Positions 16,288-24,475 of a DNA stretch of 64,000 nt are shown one piece after another. The position numbers and the translations under genes were made by a program. The notes under the pieces were generated by a model. The model was not told where the DNA came from. It did no database searches and saw only the letters and a list, made by a program, of their open reading frames with translations. The first letter of the stretch is position 1, and every line of letters begins with the position of its first letter. Location of the stretch: contig NZ_JBLWFT010000004.1 of the NCBI RefSeq assembly GCF_048323695.1, forward strand, positions 186,001-250,000, read 5' to 3'. The DNA comes from Aquisalimonas sp007126095 (GTDB taxonomy: Bacteria; Pseudomonadota; Gammaproteobacteria; Nitrococcales; Aquisalimonadaceae).

Positions 16288-16923
16288 ATGGCACCGAACA
16301 ATCAGCAGGACACGAAGAAGCGCACTCGACTCTCCGCCGACGAACGGCGCGAGCAGATCCTCGGTGCCGCCGGCCCCCACTTTGCCGAACACGGGTATCG
16401 GTGCACGGACGTTCAGGATATCGCCGACGCCATCGGCGTGGGTAAGGGCACCATATACCGCCTGTTCGCATCCAAGGACGAGCTTTTCCTTGCCTGTGTC
16501 GAGCGCGCTGTCGAAACCATCAGCACTCGTGCGACTAGCGCGATAGAAGGCATGCACGACCCGCTGGAGAAGATCCGTGTCGCCACCCGCGCCTACCTGC
16601 AGTTCTTCGATGACCACCCGGAGGTCATCGAGCTGTTCATCCAGGAGCGTGCCGAATTCCGGGATCGGGGCAAACCGGTGTACTTCGTGCACTGGGAGCG
16701 CGACCGGCCGGACTGGGACGTGCTGCTGGATCAGCTCAAGGCGCAGGGGCGCATGCGGTCGATCGACTCCGCGGAGGCCGGGCGGGTCTTCTCCGACGCC
16801 ATGTACGGCACTGTCATCGCTCACTGCCTCGCGGGGGCTACGGACCCTCTCGCCGAGCGGGCGGACATGATTCTCGACATCATCTTTAACGGCATGCTTG
16901 TGCCGGGGCAGCGCACTGACTGA
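16288..16923 (+). CDS. TetR-family transcriptional repressor
   Basis: A 211-residue regulator. The N-terminal helix-turn-helix is clear (REQILGAAGPHFAEHGYRCT, then DIADAIGVGKGTIYRLF), and the C-terminal ligand-binding domain begins near residue 75. It directly precedes the RND efflux operon (59 bases to the adaptor ATG) on the same strand, the AcrR/NalC-like arrangement, so it probably represses the pump and itself and is relieved by a pump substrate. The candidate operator is the inverted repeat at 16171-16194. Confidence 0.9.
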   Translation: MAPNNQQDTKKRTRLSADERREQILGAAGPHFAEHGYRCTDVQDIADAIGVGKGTIYRLFASKDELFLACVERAVETISTRATSAIEGMHDPLEKIRVATRAYLQFFDDHPEVIELFIQERAEFRDRGKPVYFVHWERDRPDWDVLLDQLKAQGRMRSIDSAEAGRVFSDAMYGTVIAHCLAGATDPLAERADMILDIIFNGMLVPGQRTD

Positions 16924-16981
16924 CCCCGGCAGGCTTGTACCGACACGACAGTCAAAACGATCTCAACTGGAGACGCCGGTG

Positions 16982-18142
16982 ATGGCCACCTTCCGACTGC
17001 CAGAACAGAGGCGACGCATTGTCGCCGCAACCGCTTCCGTTTTCGCCGCCTTGCTGCTGGCTGCCTGCTCCGGAGATGCGGAGGAATCCGGCCAGCCCGA
17101 TGAGCCACCTCCGCCGGTCACCGTGGCGGCGGTCTCGGCCACGTCCGTGGATGTGGAGCAGGATTACGCCGGTCGGGCCCACGGGGCGCGCCAGGTGGAA
17201 GTGCGCGCGCGGGTCGAGGGCGTCCTTGAGGAGCGTCTTTACGAGGAAGGGCAGATGGTGGAGCAGGGTGGCGCCCTGTTTCGCATCGACCCGAAGCCAT
17301 TCCAGGCGCGACTGGAGGAGGCGGAGGCCCAGCGGGAATCGGCGCGGGCCGATCTGGAGGAGGCCGAACGCGAGTGGCGCCGGATCGAGCGGCTCTTCGA
17401 GCGCGACGCCATCAGCGAGCGCGAGCGCGACTCGGCGAGGTCGGCGGTGACCCTGGCGCGGGCGGCGGTGTCGGTGGCGGAGGCCCTGGTCACCCAGGCG
17501 CGGCTGCAGCTGGATTACTCCACGGTGGAGGCACCGGTCTCCGGCGTCACCAGCCTGGAGGCGTATCCCGAGGGCAGTCTGCTGGATCCGGGCACGCTGC
17601 TGACCACCATCGTCCAGCACGACCCGGTCCACGTGCGCTTCGCCCTCCCGGAGGACGACGCCGCGGTTCAGCGCACGGCGCGCCGGGCCCGTGCTGCTGA
17701 CGGTCAGGACCATGACTTCCGGCACGAAGCCTCCCTGCGCCTGCCGGACGGCAGCGACTACGAGCGCACCGGGGAGATCGATTTCACCGCCAGCACCATC
17801 GACCACGGGACCGGCTCGGTGTCCGCCCGCGCGGTGTTCGACAATCCCGAGCGCGCCATCGTGCCGGGGCAGTTCGTGCGCATTACGGTGGTCCTCGACA
17901 CCCTGGAGGACGTCTACCGCGTCCCGGAGACCGTGATCAGCGAGAGCGCCGACGGGCCACAGCTCTACGTGGTCGACGGCGACGGCCACGCCAGCGTGCG
18001 CCGCGTGAAACTGGGGCCGGTGGTCGATGGCGATCAGGTGGTTGTCGATGGCCTCGACGATGGCGACCGGGTCATCATCAACGGCCACGCGTCCGTGGCC
18101 GACGGGGCTCCGGTGGACGTCTCCGATGAGGAGGACACCTGA
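16982..18142 (+). CDS. RND efflux periplasmic adaptor (membrane fusion lipoprotein)
   Basis: AcrA/MexA-type adaptor, 386 residues. A lipobox (LLLAAC, Cys29) indicates a lipid-anchored periplasmic protein. After a hairpin-bearing lipoyl-like region (VEVRARVEGVLEERLYEEGQ) comes a coiled-coil hairpin of about residues 100-175, the second lipoyl half (YSTVEAPVSGVTSLEAYPEG) and beta-barrel and membrane-proximal domains. It bridges the inner-membrane pump and the outer-membrane factor encoded next. The stop overlaps the pump start (TGATG). Confidence 0.93.
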   Translation: MATFRLPEQRRRIVAATASVFAALLLAACSGDAEESGQPDEPPPPVTVAAVSATSVDVEQDYAGRAHGARQVEVRARVEGVLEERLYEEGQMVEQGGALFRIDPKPFQARLEEAEAQRESARADLEEAEREWRRIERLFERDAISERERDSARSAVTLARAAVSVAEALVTQARLQLDYSTVEAPVSGVTSLEAYPEGSLLDPGTLLTTIVQHDPVHVRFALPEDDAAVQRTARRARAADGQDHDFRHEASLRLPDGSDYERTGEIDFTASTIDHGTGSVSARAVFDNPERAIVPGQFVRITVVLDTLEDVYRVPETVISESADGPQLYVVDGDGHASVRRVKLGPVVDGDQVVVDGLDDGDRVIINGHASVADGAPVDVSDEEDT

Positions 18143-21100
18143 TGTTCCGTTTCTTCATCGACCGGCCACTGTTCGCCTCGGTGATCTCCATCATCATCCT
18201 CATCATGGGCGGTGCGGCACTGGCCACGCTCGCCGTGGAGCAGTACCCGGACGTGGCGCCGCCGGAGATCGTGGTGGATGCCCAGTTCCCGGGCGCCAGC
18301 GCCGAAGTCATCGCTGATGCGGTGGCGGCGCCGCTGGAGCAGGAGATCAACGGCGTCGACAACATGATCTTCATGGAGTCCAGCAGCAACGACGCCGGCA
18401 GCGTGCGTATTACGGTGTCGTTCGAGATGGGGACCGACTCGGACCAGGCGGCCATCAACGTCAACAACCGCGTTCAGCGCGCCATGGCGCGGCTGCCCCA
18501 GGAGGTCCAGCAACAGGGCGTGCAGGTGGAGGCCCGCTCCACCGACATCCTGCAGGTGCTGGCGCTGTTCTCCGAAGACGGCAGCATGGACGACGTGGCC
18601 ATCAGCAACTACGCCCTGCTCAATGTCATCGACGAGCTGGTGCGGCTGCCCGGCGTCGGCGATGCGTCGCTGTTCGGCGCCCAGGACTACTCCATGCGCG
18701 TGTGGCTCGAGCCCGAGCGCATGGCCCAGTACGACCTGACACCCGCGGATATCGCGGCGCCGCTGCGTGAGCAGAACGCCCAGTTTGCGGCGGGACGCCT
18801 GGGTGATCAGCCCGCGGGCGAAGAGCAGGCGTTCACCTTCAGCGTGAGCACGCCGGGCCGGCTCAGCGACCCCGAGGACTTCGAGAACGTCATCCTGCGC
18901 AGCGGCGCCGATGGCCAGACCCTGCGCCTGGGGCAGGTCGCCGACGTGGAGCTGGGTGCCCAGCGCTACGCCTTCTCCGCCACCTACAACAGCCAGCCCA
19001 CGGTCCCCATCGGTGTCTACCTGGAGCCCGGGGCCAACGCCATGGAGACGGCGGAGCGCGTACGCAGCGTGCTTGAAGAGGTGGAGGGGCGGTTCCCGGA
19101 AGGCCTGGAGTACCGGATCCCCTATGACACCACGGATTTCATCGAGTCCTCGATCCAGGAAGTGCTGATCACCCTGGGGCTGGCCCTGCTGCTCGTGGTG
19201 GCGGTGACATTCCTGTTCCTGCAGCACCTACGCAGCACCCTGATCCCGCTCACGGCGATCCCGGTGTCACTGATCGGCACCTTTGCCGGCATGCAGGCGC
19301 TGGGCTTCTCGGTGAACCTGCTCACCCTGTTCGGGCTCATCCTCGCCATCGGCGTGGTAGTGGATAACGCCATCATTGTCATGGAGAACGTCGAGCGGCT
19401 CATCAAGGAGAAGGCCCTGTCGGCCTACGAGGCGTCGGTCGAGACCATGAAACAGGTCTCCGGCGCGGTGGTGGCCTCCACTCTGGTGCTGGTGGCCGTG
19501 TTTGCGCCGGTGGCCTTCCTGGGCGGGCTGAGCGGCGAACTCTACCAGCAGTTCGCCATTACCATTGCCGTATCCGTGGTGATCTCGGCGATCGTTGCCC
19601 TGACGCTCACGCCGGCCATGTGCGCGATTCTTCTGGAGAAGCCGCTGAAGGAGCCGGTGGCGCCCCTGCGCTGGTTCAACGCCGGTTTCGATCGCCTGAC
19701 CAACGGCTTCGTCCGGGTGGTGCACTTTTTCCTGCGCCACGCCGTGGCGGGCGTGGCGGTGTTCCTGGCGGTGGTGGGCGGCTCGGTCTATCTGCTCAGC
19801 CAGATGGCCGACGGCCTGGTGCCCCAGGAGGACCAGGGCTTCGTGCTGGCCGCTCCGTCCCTGCCGCCGGCCTCGGCCATGGGCCGTACTGAGGCCTTCC
19901 GGGATGCGTTCACCGACCAGCTCGTTGCCATGGACGAGGTGGACGAGGTGGTGAGCTTCGCGGGCTGGGACATCCTTGCCGGCTCGCTGCGGCCCAACGC
20001 CGGTGCTGCCTTCGTGACCCTCTCGGACTGGAGCGAGCGCACCGGCGAGGGCCAGGATGCCCAGAGCCTTGCCAGCCGCTTCATGGGCATGGGTGCGCAG
20101 ATGGAAGAGGGCAACATCATGGCCTTTGTGCCGCCGCCTATCCAGGGGTTGTCGCTTACGGGGGGTGTCGAGGGCTACCTCCAGGCGCGGGGCGGCGAGT
20201 CTCCGGAGGAGATCCGGGCCATGGCCGATGCGCTGGTGGCCGCTGCCAACGAGCGTCCGGAGGTGACCAATGCCAATGTCACTCTGGACACGGACATTCC
20301 TCGCTACCACGCAGACGTCGACCGGGAGAAGGCGCGGGCGGCCGGCGTGCCCATCGACGCGGTGTTCGGCGCCCTGCAGAGCACGTTCGGGGCCGACTAC
20401 GTGAACGACTTCACCCTGCAAGGCCGCAACTGGCAGGTGAACATGCAGGCCCAGAGCGAGTACCGCAGCCACCCGGACGATCTGCGCCGGGTGTTCGTGC
20501 GCAGCGACAGCGGCGACCTGCTGCCGGTGAGTTCGCTGGTGACCATGGAGCGGACCCGTGGCACGGACATCATCGACCGCTTCAACATCTATCCGGCCGC
20601 GAAGATCATGGCCGATCCGGCGCCCGGCTACACCACCGGTGACGCGCTGGCGACCCTGCAGGAACTGGAGCGGGAGATGCTCGCGGCCAACGCGACGCTC
20701 GGGTGGACCGGCGAAGCCTATCAGCTGGAGGCGGCCGAGGCGGCGGGTGGCATCGCCTTCGCTCTCGGTCTGGTGATGGTGTTCCTGATTCTGGTCGCGC
20801 AGTACGAGCGGCTCACGCTCCCCATCGCCGTCGCCACAGCCGTGCCCTTTGCCGTCTTCGGCGCGGCGCTGGCCTCCGTCCTGCGGGGCTTCCCCAACGA
20901 CATCTACTTCCAGGTGGGTCTTCTGGTGCTGATCGGGCTCGCGGCCAAGAACGCCATTCTCATCGTCGAGTTCGCGGCGCAGAACCGCAGCCAGGGGATG
21001 TCGTCGCTGGACGCGGCGCTGGCCGCCGCCCGGCAGCGCTTCCGCGCCATCATGATGACGGCGTTGACCTTCATCATCGGCACGTTGCCGCTGGTGTTCG

Positions 21101-21276
21101 CCACTGGCGCCGGGGCCGTGAGCCGCCAGGAGATCGGCACCGTGGTGGTGGGCGGCATGATCGCAGCCAGCAGCCTGGCGCTGCTGTTCGTGCCGCTGTT
21201 CTACAAACTGCTGGAGGATCTGGCCACACGGCAGAAGGAACGGCGCGAGCGTCGCAAGGAGGAAGCCCATGCGTAA
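18142..21276 (+). CDS. RND multidrug efflux transporter, AcrB/MexB (HAE1) type
   Basis: Proton-driven inner-membrane pump of 1044 residues, standard HAE1 length. N-terminal FRFFIDRPLFASVISIIILI; the helix-4 proton-relay element GVVVDNAIIVMENVER; periplasmic porter segments between helices 1-2 and 7-8; and the C-terminal helical half (GLAAKNAILIVEFA). Helix 4 carries the paired Asp region expected for proton coupling (VVDNAIIV). It expels drugs, detergents or other amphiphiles with the adaptor and outer-membrane protein that flank it. It overlaps the outer-membrane-factor start by eight bases. Confidence 0.95.
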   Translation: MFRFFIDRPLFASVISIIILIMGGAALATLAVEQYPDVAPPEIVVDAQFPGASAEVIADAVAAPLEQEINGVDNMIFMESSSNDAGSVRITVSFEMGTDSDQAAINVNNRVQRAMARLPQEVQQQGVQVEARSTDILQVLALFSEDGSMDDVAISNYALLNVIDELVRLPGVGDASLFGAQDYSMRVWLEPERMAQYDLTPADIAAPLREQNAQFAAGRLGDQPAGEEQAFTFSVSTPGRLSDPEDFENVILRSGADGQTLRLGQVADVELGAQRYAFSATYNSQPTVPIGVYLEPGANAMETAERVRSVLEEVEGRFPEGLEYRIPYDTTDFIESSIQEVLITLGLALLLVVAVTFLFLQHLRSTLIPLTAIPVSLIGTFAGMQALGFSVNLLTLFGLILAIGVVVDNAIIVMENVERLIKEKALSAYEASVETMKQVSGAVVASTLVLVAVFAPVAFLGGLSGELYQQFAITIAVSVVISAIVALTLTPAMCAILLEKPLKEPVAPLRWFNAGFDRLTNGFVRVVHFFLRHAVAGVAVFLAVVGGSVYLLSQMADGLVPQEDQGFVLAAPSLPPASAMGRTEAFRDAFTDQLVAMDEVDEVVSFAGWDILAGSLRPNAGAAFVTLSDWSERTGEGQDAQSLASRFMGMGAQMEEGNIMAFVPPPIQGLSLTGGVEGYLQARGGESPEEIRAMADALVAAANERPEVTNANVTLDTDIPRYHADVDREKARAAGVPIDAVFGALQSTFGADYVNDFTLQGRNWQVNMQAQSEYRSHPDDLRRVFVRSDSGDLLPVSSLVTMERTRGTDIIDRFNIYPAAKIMADPAPGYTTGDALATLQELEREMLAANATLGWTGEAYQLEAAEAAGGIAFALGLVMVFLILVAQYERLTLPIAVATAVPFAVFGAALASVLRGFPNDIYFQVGLLVLIGLAAKNAILIVEFAAQNRSQGMSSLDAALAAARQRFRAIMMTALTFIIGTLPLVFATGAGAVSRQEIGTVVVGGMIAASSLALLFVPLFYKLLEDLATRQKERRERRKEEAHA

Positions 21277-22717
21277 GCTACTGAGCCTGGCCGCGGCCAT
21301 CGTCCTGATCGCGGGATGCGCGGTGGGCCCCGAGTACGAGCAGACGGAGGTCGATCTGCCCGATGAATGGCCGGAGCACGAGCTGTTCGATACCGCAGAG
21401 GATGCCGACTGGCAGGCGTGGTGGACGCACTTCGACGACCCGACGCTGGATGCCCTGGTGGAGCGCGCCCTTGACGACAACCTGGACGTGCGCCTGCAGG
21501 CCGAGCGAGTGATTGAGGCCCATGCCCGCCTCGGCCTGGCCGACGCCGAGCGCATGCCGACGGTGGATGCCCAGGCGGAAGCCTCGCGGGAACGCCAGCC
21601 CGAGACCACCATGCCGCTGCCGGGCGCGGCCGGCACCGGCAATCTGTTCTCGGTATCGGGCATGCTCGGCTACGAGCTCGACCTCTGGGGTCGGCTCGCC
21701 AGTCAGCGGGACGCCGCCGAGGGCATGCTGCTGGAGTCGGCGTTCAGTCGCGACGCGGTGCGCCTGAACGTGGCCACCGACGTGGTCACGACCTACATCA
21801 ATCTGCGGGCCGCCCAGGAGCAGCTCGCCCTGACCGAGGAGACGGCGCGTTCCCGGCAGCGCTCCCTGGACATCGAGGAGGCCCGCTACGAGGAGGGCAG
21901 TGCCGACGCTCTGGCCGTACGCCAGGCCCGCTCGGAGCTGGAGACCACCCGCGCCAGCCTGCCACCGCTGCGGGAACAGGTGATGACCCTGGAGAGTGCG
22001 CTCGCCGTGCTGGTGGGAGCGGAGCCGGGCGAACTGCTCGGGGAGCTGGACTTCGGCGACGGCCGTCTGCGCGAGCTGGAGCTGCCGGACGCCATGCCCG
22101 AAGATACCCCTGCCGACATCCTGCGCCGTCGCCCGGACATCCGTGCCGCGGAGGCGGGGCTGATGGCGTCCACCGCCGAGATCGGCGTGGCCGAGGCGAA
22201 CCGGCTGCCACGGGTAAGCCTGTCGGCCCTGATTGGCACTGCCGCCACGGCCACCGGCGATCTGTTCACCGGCCCCGCCGAAACCTGGGGGCTCGGTGCT
22301 TCCGTGGGAGGGCCGCTGTACGACTTCGGGCGCGGTCGCGCGCAGGTGGACACGGCGGAGTCCCTGCGGGAGCAGGCGGAGATCCGGTACAACATCACCG
22401 TGACCACCGCCTTCCGGGAGGTGCGCGACGCCCTGATCGTCTACGACACCAGCAGCAACCGCATCAGTGCTGTGAACCGCCAGCTCGACGCCATCGAGGA
22501 CACCCGCGACATGGCCGAGCTGCAGTACCAGGAAGGGCTGACCGGCCTGTTCGAGCTGCTCGACGCCGAGCGGGCCCTGCTGGATGCCGAGCTCACCGAG
22601 GTGGAAGCCATCCGTGACCGTCTGAGCGCCACTGCGACCCTGTTCAAGGCCATGGGTGGTGGCTGGGACGGCAGCGCCGCCCATGTGCTCGACGCCCAGG
22701 AGGTGGATGGCCGGTGA
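21269..22717 (+). CDS. outer-membrane efflux lipoprotein, OprM/NodT type
   Basis: TolC-superfamily channel of 482 residues. A lipobox (LIAGC, Cys17) gives an outer-membrane lipoprotein as in OprM. The two repeats of the alpha-barrel/beta-barrel fold are visible: SVSGMLGYELDLWGRLASQRD in the first, and GLGASVGGPLYDFGRGRAQVDTA in the second, with ADILRRRPDIRAAEAGL between them. It completes the tripartite pump and is the last of three overlapping genes; lpxD follows after 145 bases containing a GC hairpin. Confidence 0.93.
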   Translation: MRKLLSLAAAIVLIAGCAVGPEYEQTEVDLPDEWPEHELFDTAEDADWQAWWTHFDDPTLDALVERALDDNLDVRLQAERVIEAHARLGLADAERMPTVDAQAEASRERQPETTMPLPGAAGTGNLFSVSGMLGYELDLWGRLASQRDAAEGMLLESAFSRDAVRLNVATDVVTTYINLRAAQEQLALTEETARSRQRSLDIEEARYEEGSADALAVRQARSELETTRASLPPLREQVMTLESALAVLVGAEPGELLGELDFGDGRLRELELPDAMPEDTPADILRRRPDIRAAEAGLMASTAEIGVAEANRLPRVSLSALIGTAATATGDLFTGPAETWGLGASVGGPLYDFGRGRAQVDTAESLREQAEIRYNITVTTAFREVRDALIVYDTSSNRISAVNRQLDAIEDTRDMAELQYQEGLTGLFELLDAERALLDAELTEVEAIRDRLSATATLFKAMGGGWDGSAAHVLDAQEVDGR

Positions 22718-22772
22718 GCACCGACGGCCTGATCCGGCCGGGAGCGTCGACGTGAGCTATCTTCAAGGCGAT

Positions 22773-22790
22773 GCGGGGCCAGGGCCCCGC
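22773..22790 (+). terminator. GC hairpin between the efflux operon and lpxD
   Basis: GCGGGGCC-AG-GGCCCCGC is a perfect 8-base inverted repeat with a 2-base centre, 55 bases after the outer-membrane-factor stop. No T tract follows, so it may attenuate rather than end transcription into lpxD. Confidence 0.35.
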
Positions 22791-22862
22791 TCGAGGACCG
22801 GTGTGGTCGGTAGCAGGGCTTCGTCGGCGGCATCGTCAACGGACATGGTCCAGGAGTACCCC

Positions 22863-23921
22863 ATGAATCAGCGGGTTACCGTCAACGAGCTGGCAGCACT
22901 GGTTGCCGCCGAAGTGGTTGGCGATGGCAGCACGCCGATCCACCGGGTCGCAACCCTGGCGGGCGCGGATGGGCACGCCATCGGCTTCTGCGGTGCGCCG
23001 CGCTACCTGGACCATCTCCGGCGCACCGATGCCGGCGCCGTGCTACTGCGCCGCGAGCATCTGGATGCCTGCCCCACCACGGCGCTGGTGGTCGCCGACC
23101 CCTACCTCGCTTACGCGCGTATCGCCGAGCGGCTGCATCCGCGGCCGGTGCCGGACGCCGGCGTTCACCCCACCGCGGTGGTGGCAGAGGACGCGGCGCT
23201 GGGTCAGGGCGTGTCCGTTGGCCCGCACACCGTGGTCGACACTGGCGCCTCCCTCGGCCGTGGCGTCGTGGTGGGGCCGGGCTGCCACGTGGGTGCCGGT
23301 GCGCACATCGGCGACGGCAGTCGTCTGCTCGGCCGGGTCACTGTGGGCGAGCGCTGTATACTCGGTCGTCGTGCCGTGCTGCATCCGGGGGTGGTGGTCG
23401 GCTCCGACGGCTTCGGGTTCGCGCGCGGCCCGGGTGCGGAAGGGTGGCACAAGGTGCCCCAGCTCGGCCGGGTCATCATCGGCGACGATGTGGATCTGGG
23501 GGCCAATGTCACCATCGACCGCGGTGCAATCGACGACACCGTAATCGCCGATGGGGTTAAGCTGGATAATCAGGTGCACATCGCCCACAACGTGCGTATC
23601 GGCGAGCGCACCATCATCGCCGGCAACACGGTGGTGGCCGGCAGCACCACCATCGGCCGCGACTGCATGATCGGCGGCTCGACGGCCATCACCGGTCATA
23701 TCGACATCGCCGACGGCGTGACGCTCATGGGCATGACCGGCGTGACCGGGCCCATCCGCGAGTCCGGCGCCTACGCCTCGCCGCTACCGGCGCAGCCGGT
23801 GCGGCAGTGGCGGCGCAACACGGTGCGCTTCACTCAGCTGGACGATCTGTTCCGCCGCGTCAAACGACTGGAGACAGTCCAGGGCGGGGCGGTCGCCACC
23901 AACTCTGACAGGGACGATTGA
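22863..23921 (+). CDS. lpxD: UDP-3-O-acyl-glucosamine N-acyltransferase (LpxD), outside its usual operon
   Basis: Adds the N-linked hydroxyacyl chain in lipid A synthesis; cytoplasmic left-handed beta-helix trimer, 352 residues. The N-terminal uridine-binding domain (about 1-105), hexapeptide repeats, the GSDGFGFA block and the catalytic His segment (QVHIAHNVRIG) are intact, and the C-terminal helix (RRNTVRFTQLDDLFRRVK) is present. The chosen ATG has AGGAG 8-12 bases upstream. LpxD normally lies with bamA/skp/fabZ/lpxA; here it follows an efflux operon and precedes a PagL-like gene, so it may be a second, specialised copy. Confidence 0.9.
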   Translation: MNQRVTVNELAALVAAEVVGDGSTPIHRVATLAGADGHAIGFCGAPRYLDHLRRTDAGAVLLRREHLDACPTTALVVADPYLAYARIAERLHPRPVPDAGVHPTAVVAEDAALGQGVSVGPHTVVDTGASLGRGVVVGPGCHVGAGAHIGDGSRLLGRVTVGERCILGRRAVLHPGVVVGSDGFGFARGPGAEGWHKVPQLGRVIIGDDVDLGANVTIDRGAIDDTVIADGVKLDNQVHIAHNVRIGERTIIAGNTVVAGSTTIGRDCMIGGSTAITGHIDIADGVTLMGMTGVTGPIRESGAYASPLPAQPVRQWRRNTVRFTQLDDLFRRVKRLETVQGGAVATNSDRDD

Positions 23922-24466
23922 TGCATCCATTCAGACCCCCCATGCCGGCCCTCCCAGTGGCGGGCGCGGCCCTTGCCGCTCTGCTGTTGCTCGTGCCCGG
24001 CTCCGCGTGGTCCGCCGGCGAGATCGGCGTGCGCGCCGGGGCGGGCACTGGCGGCCAAGACTACAACTACCAGGAGATCTACTGGCGCCCGGCGGCGCTG
24101 GCGCCGCGGTTCGGGGACCGCAGCCGCTGGCACGTGGCCGGTTACACCGAGTTCAATGCAGCGCGGGTCAGCGTCAGTGGCGATTCCATGTACAGCAGCG
24201 GCGTCGGCGTCGGTGGCTGGCTCACCCATCCGACTCAGCCCTTGAGTATCGGTGTCGGCACCGGGCCGACCTACATCTCGGAGCGCCGTCTGGGCGGGCG
24301 CGAGTTCGGCGGGAACTGGCAGTTCACCTCCCACGCCGCCGTCCGGCTGCGGGTCGCAGATCAGGTCAGCGTCGGTTACCGCATCCAGCACACATCCAAC
24401 GCCGGGCTCTACTCACCCAACGACGGCTACGACATCCAGGCGCTGGAAGTACGGGTCGGTTTCTAG
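23921..24466 (+). CDS. pagL: PagL-like lipid A 3-O-deacylase, outer membrane
   Basis: A 181-residue protein with a signal peptide (cleavage near AWSAGE) and an eight-strand-barrel pattern ending in Phe. The PagL active-site signature HxSNAG...PNDG is present as H157, S159 and N160, continuing LYSPNDGYD. In characterised PagL the third catalytic residue is a Glu 12 residues after the Ser; here that position is Asp171. PagL removes the 3-O-linked acyl chain from lipid A, altering endotoxicity and permeability. The start overlaps the lpxD stop, so the two are coupled. Confidence 0.8.
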   Translation: MHPFRPPMPALPVAGAALAALLLLVPGSAWSAGEIGVRAGAGTGGQDYNYQEIYWRPAALAPRFGDRSRWHVAGYTEFNAARVSVSGDSMYSSGVGVGGWLTHPTQPLSIGVGTGPTYISERRLGGREFGGNWQFTSHAAVRLRVADQVSVGYRIQHTSNAGLYSPNDGYDIQALEVRVGF

Positions 24467-24475
24467 AGCTGCCAC

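Noticed and set aside
19267..21663. 798-codon open frame opposite the RND pump
   Set aside because: Composition (His, Gln, Arg, Gly) is that of an antisense frame; the sense pump gene is unmistakable.
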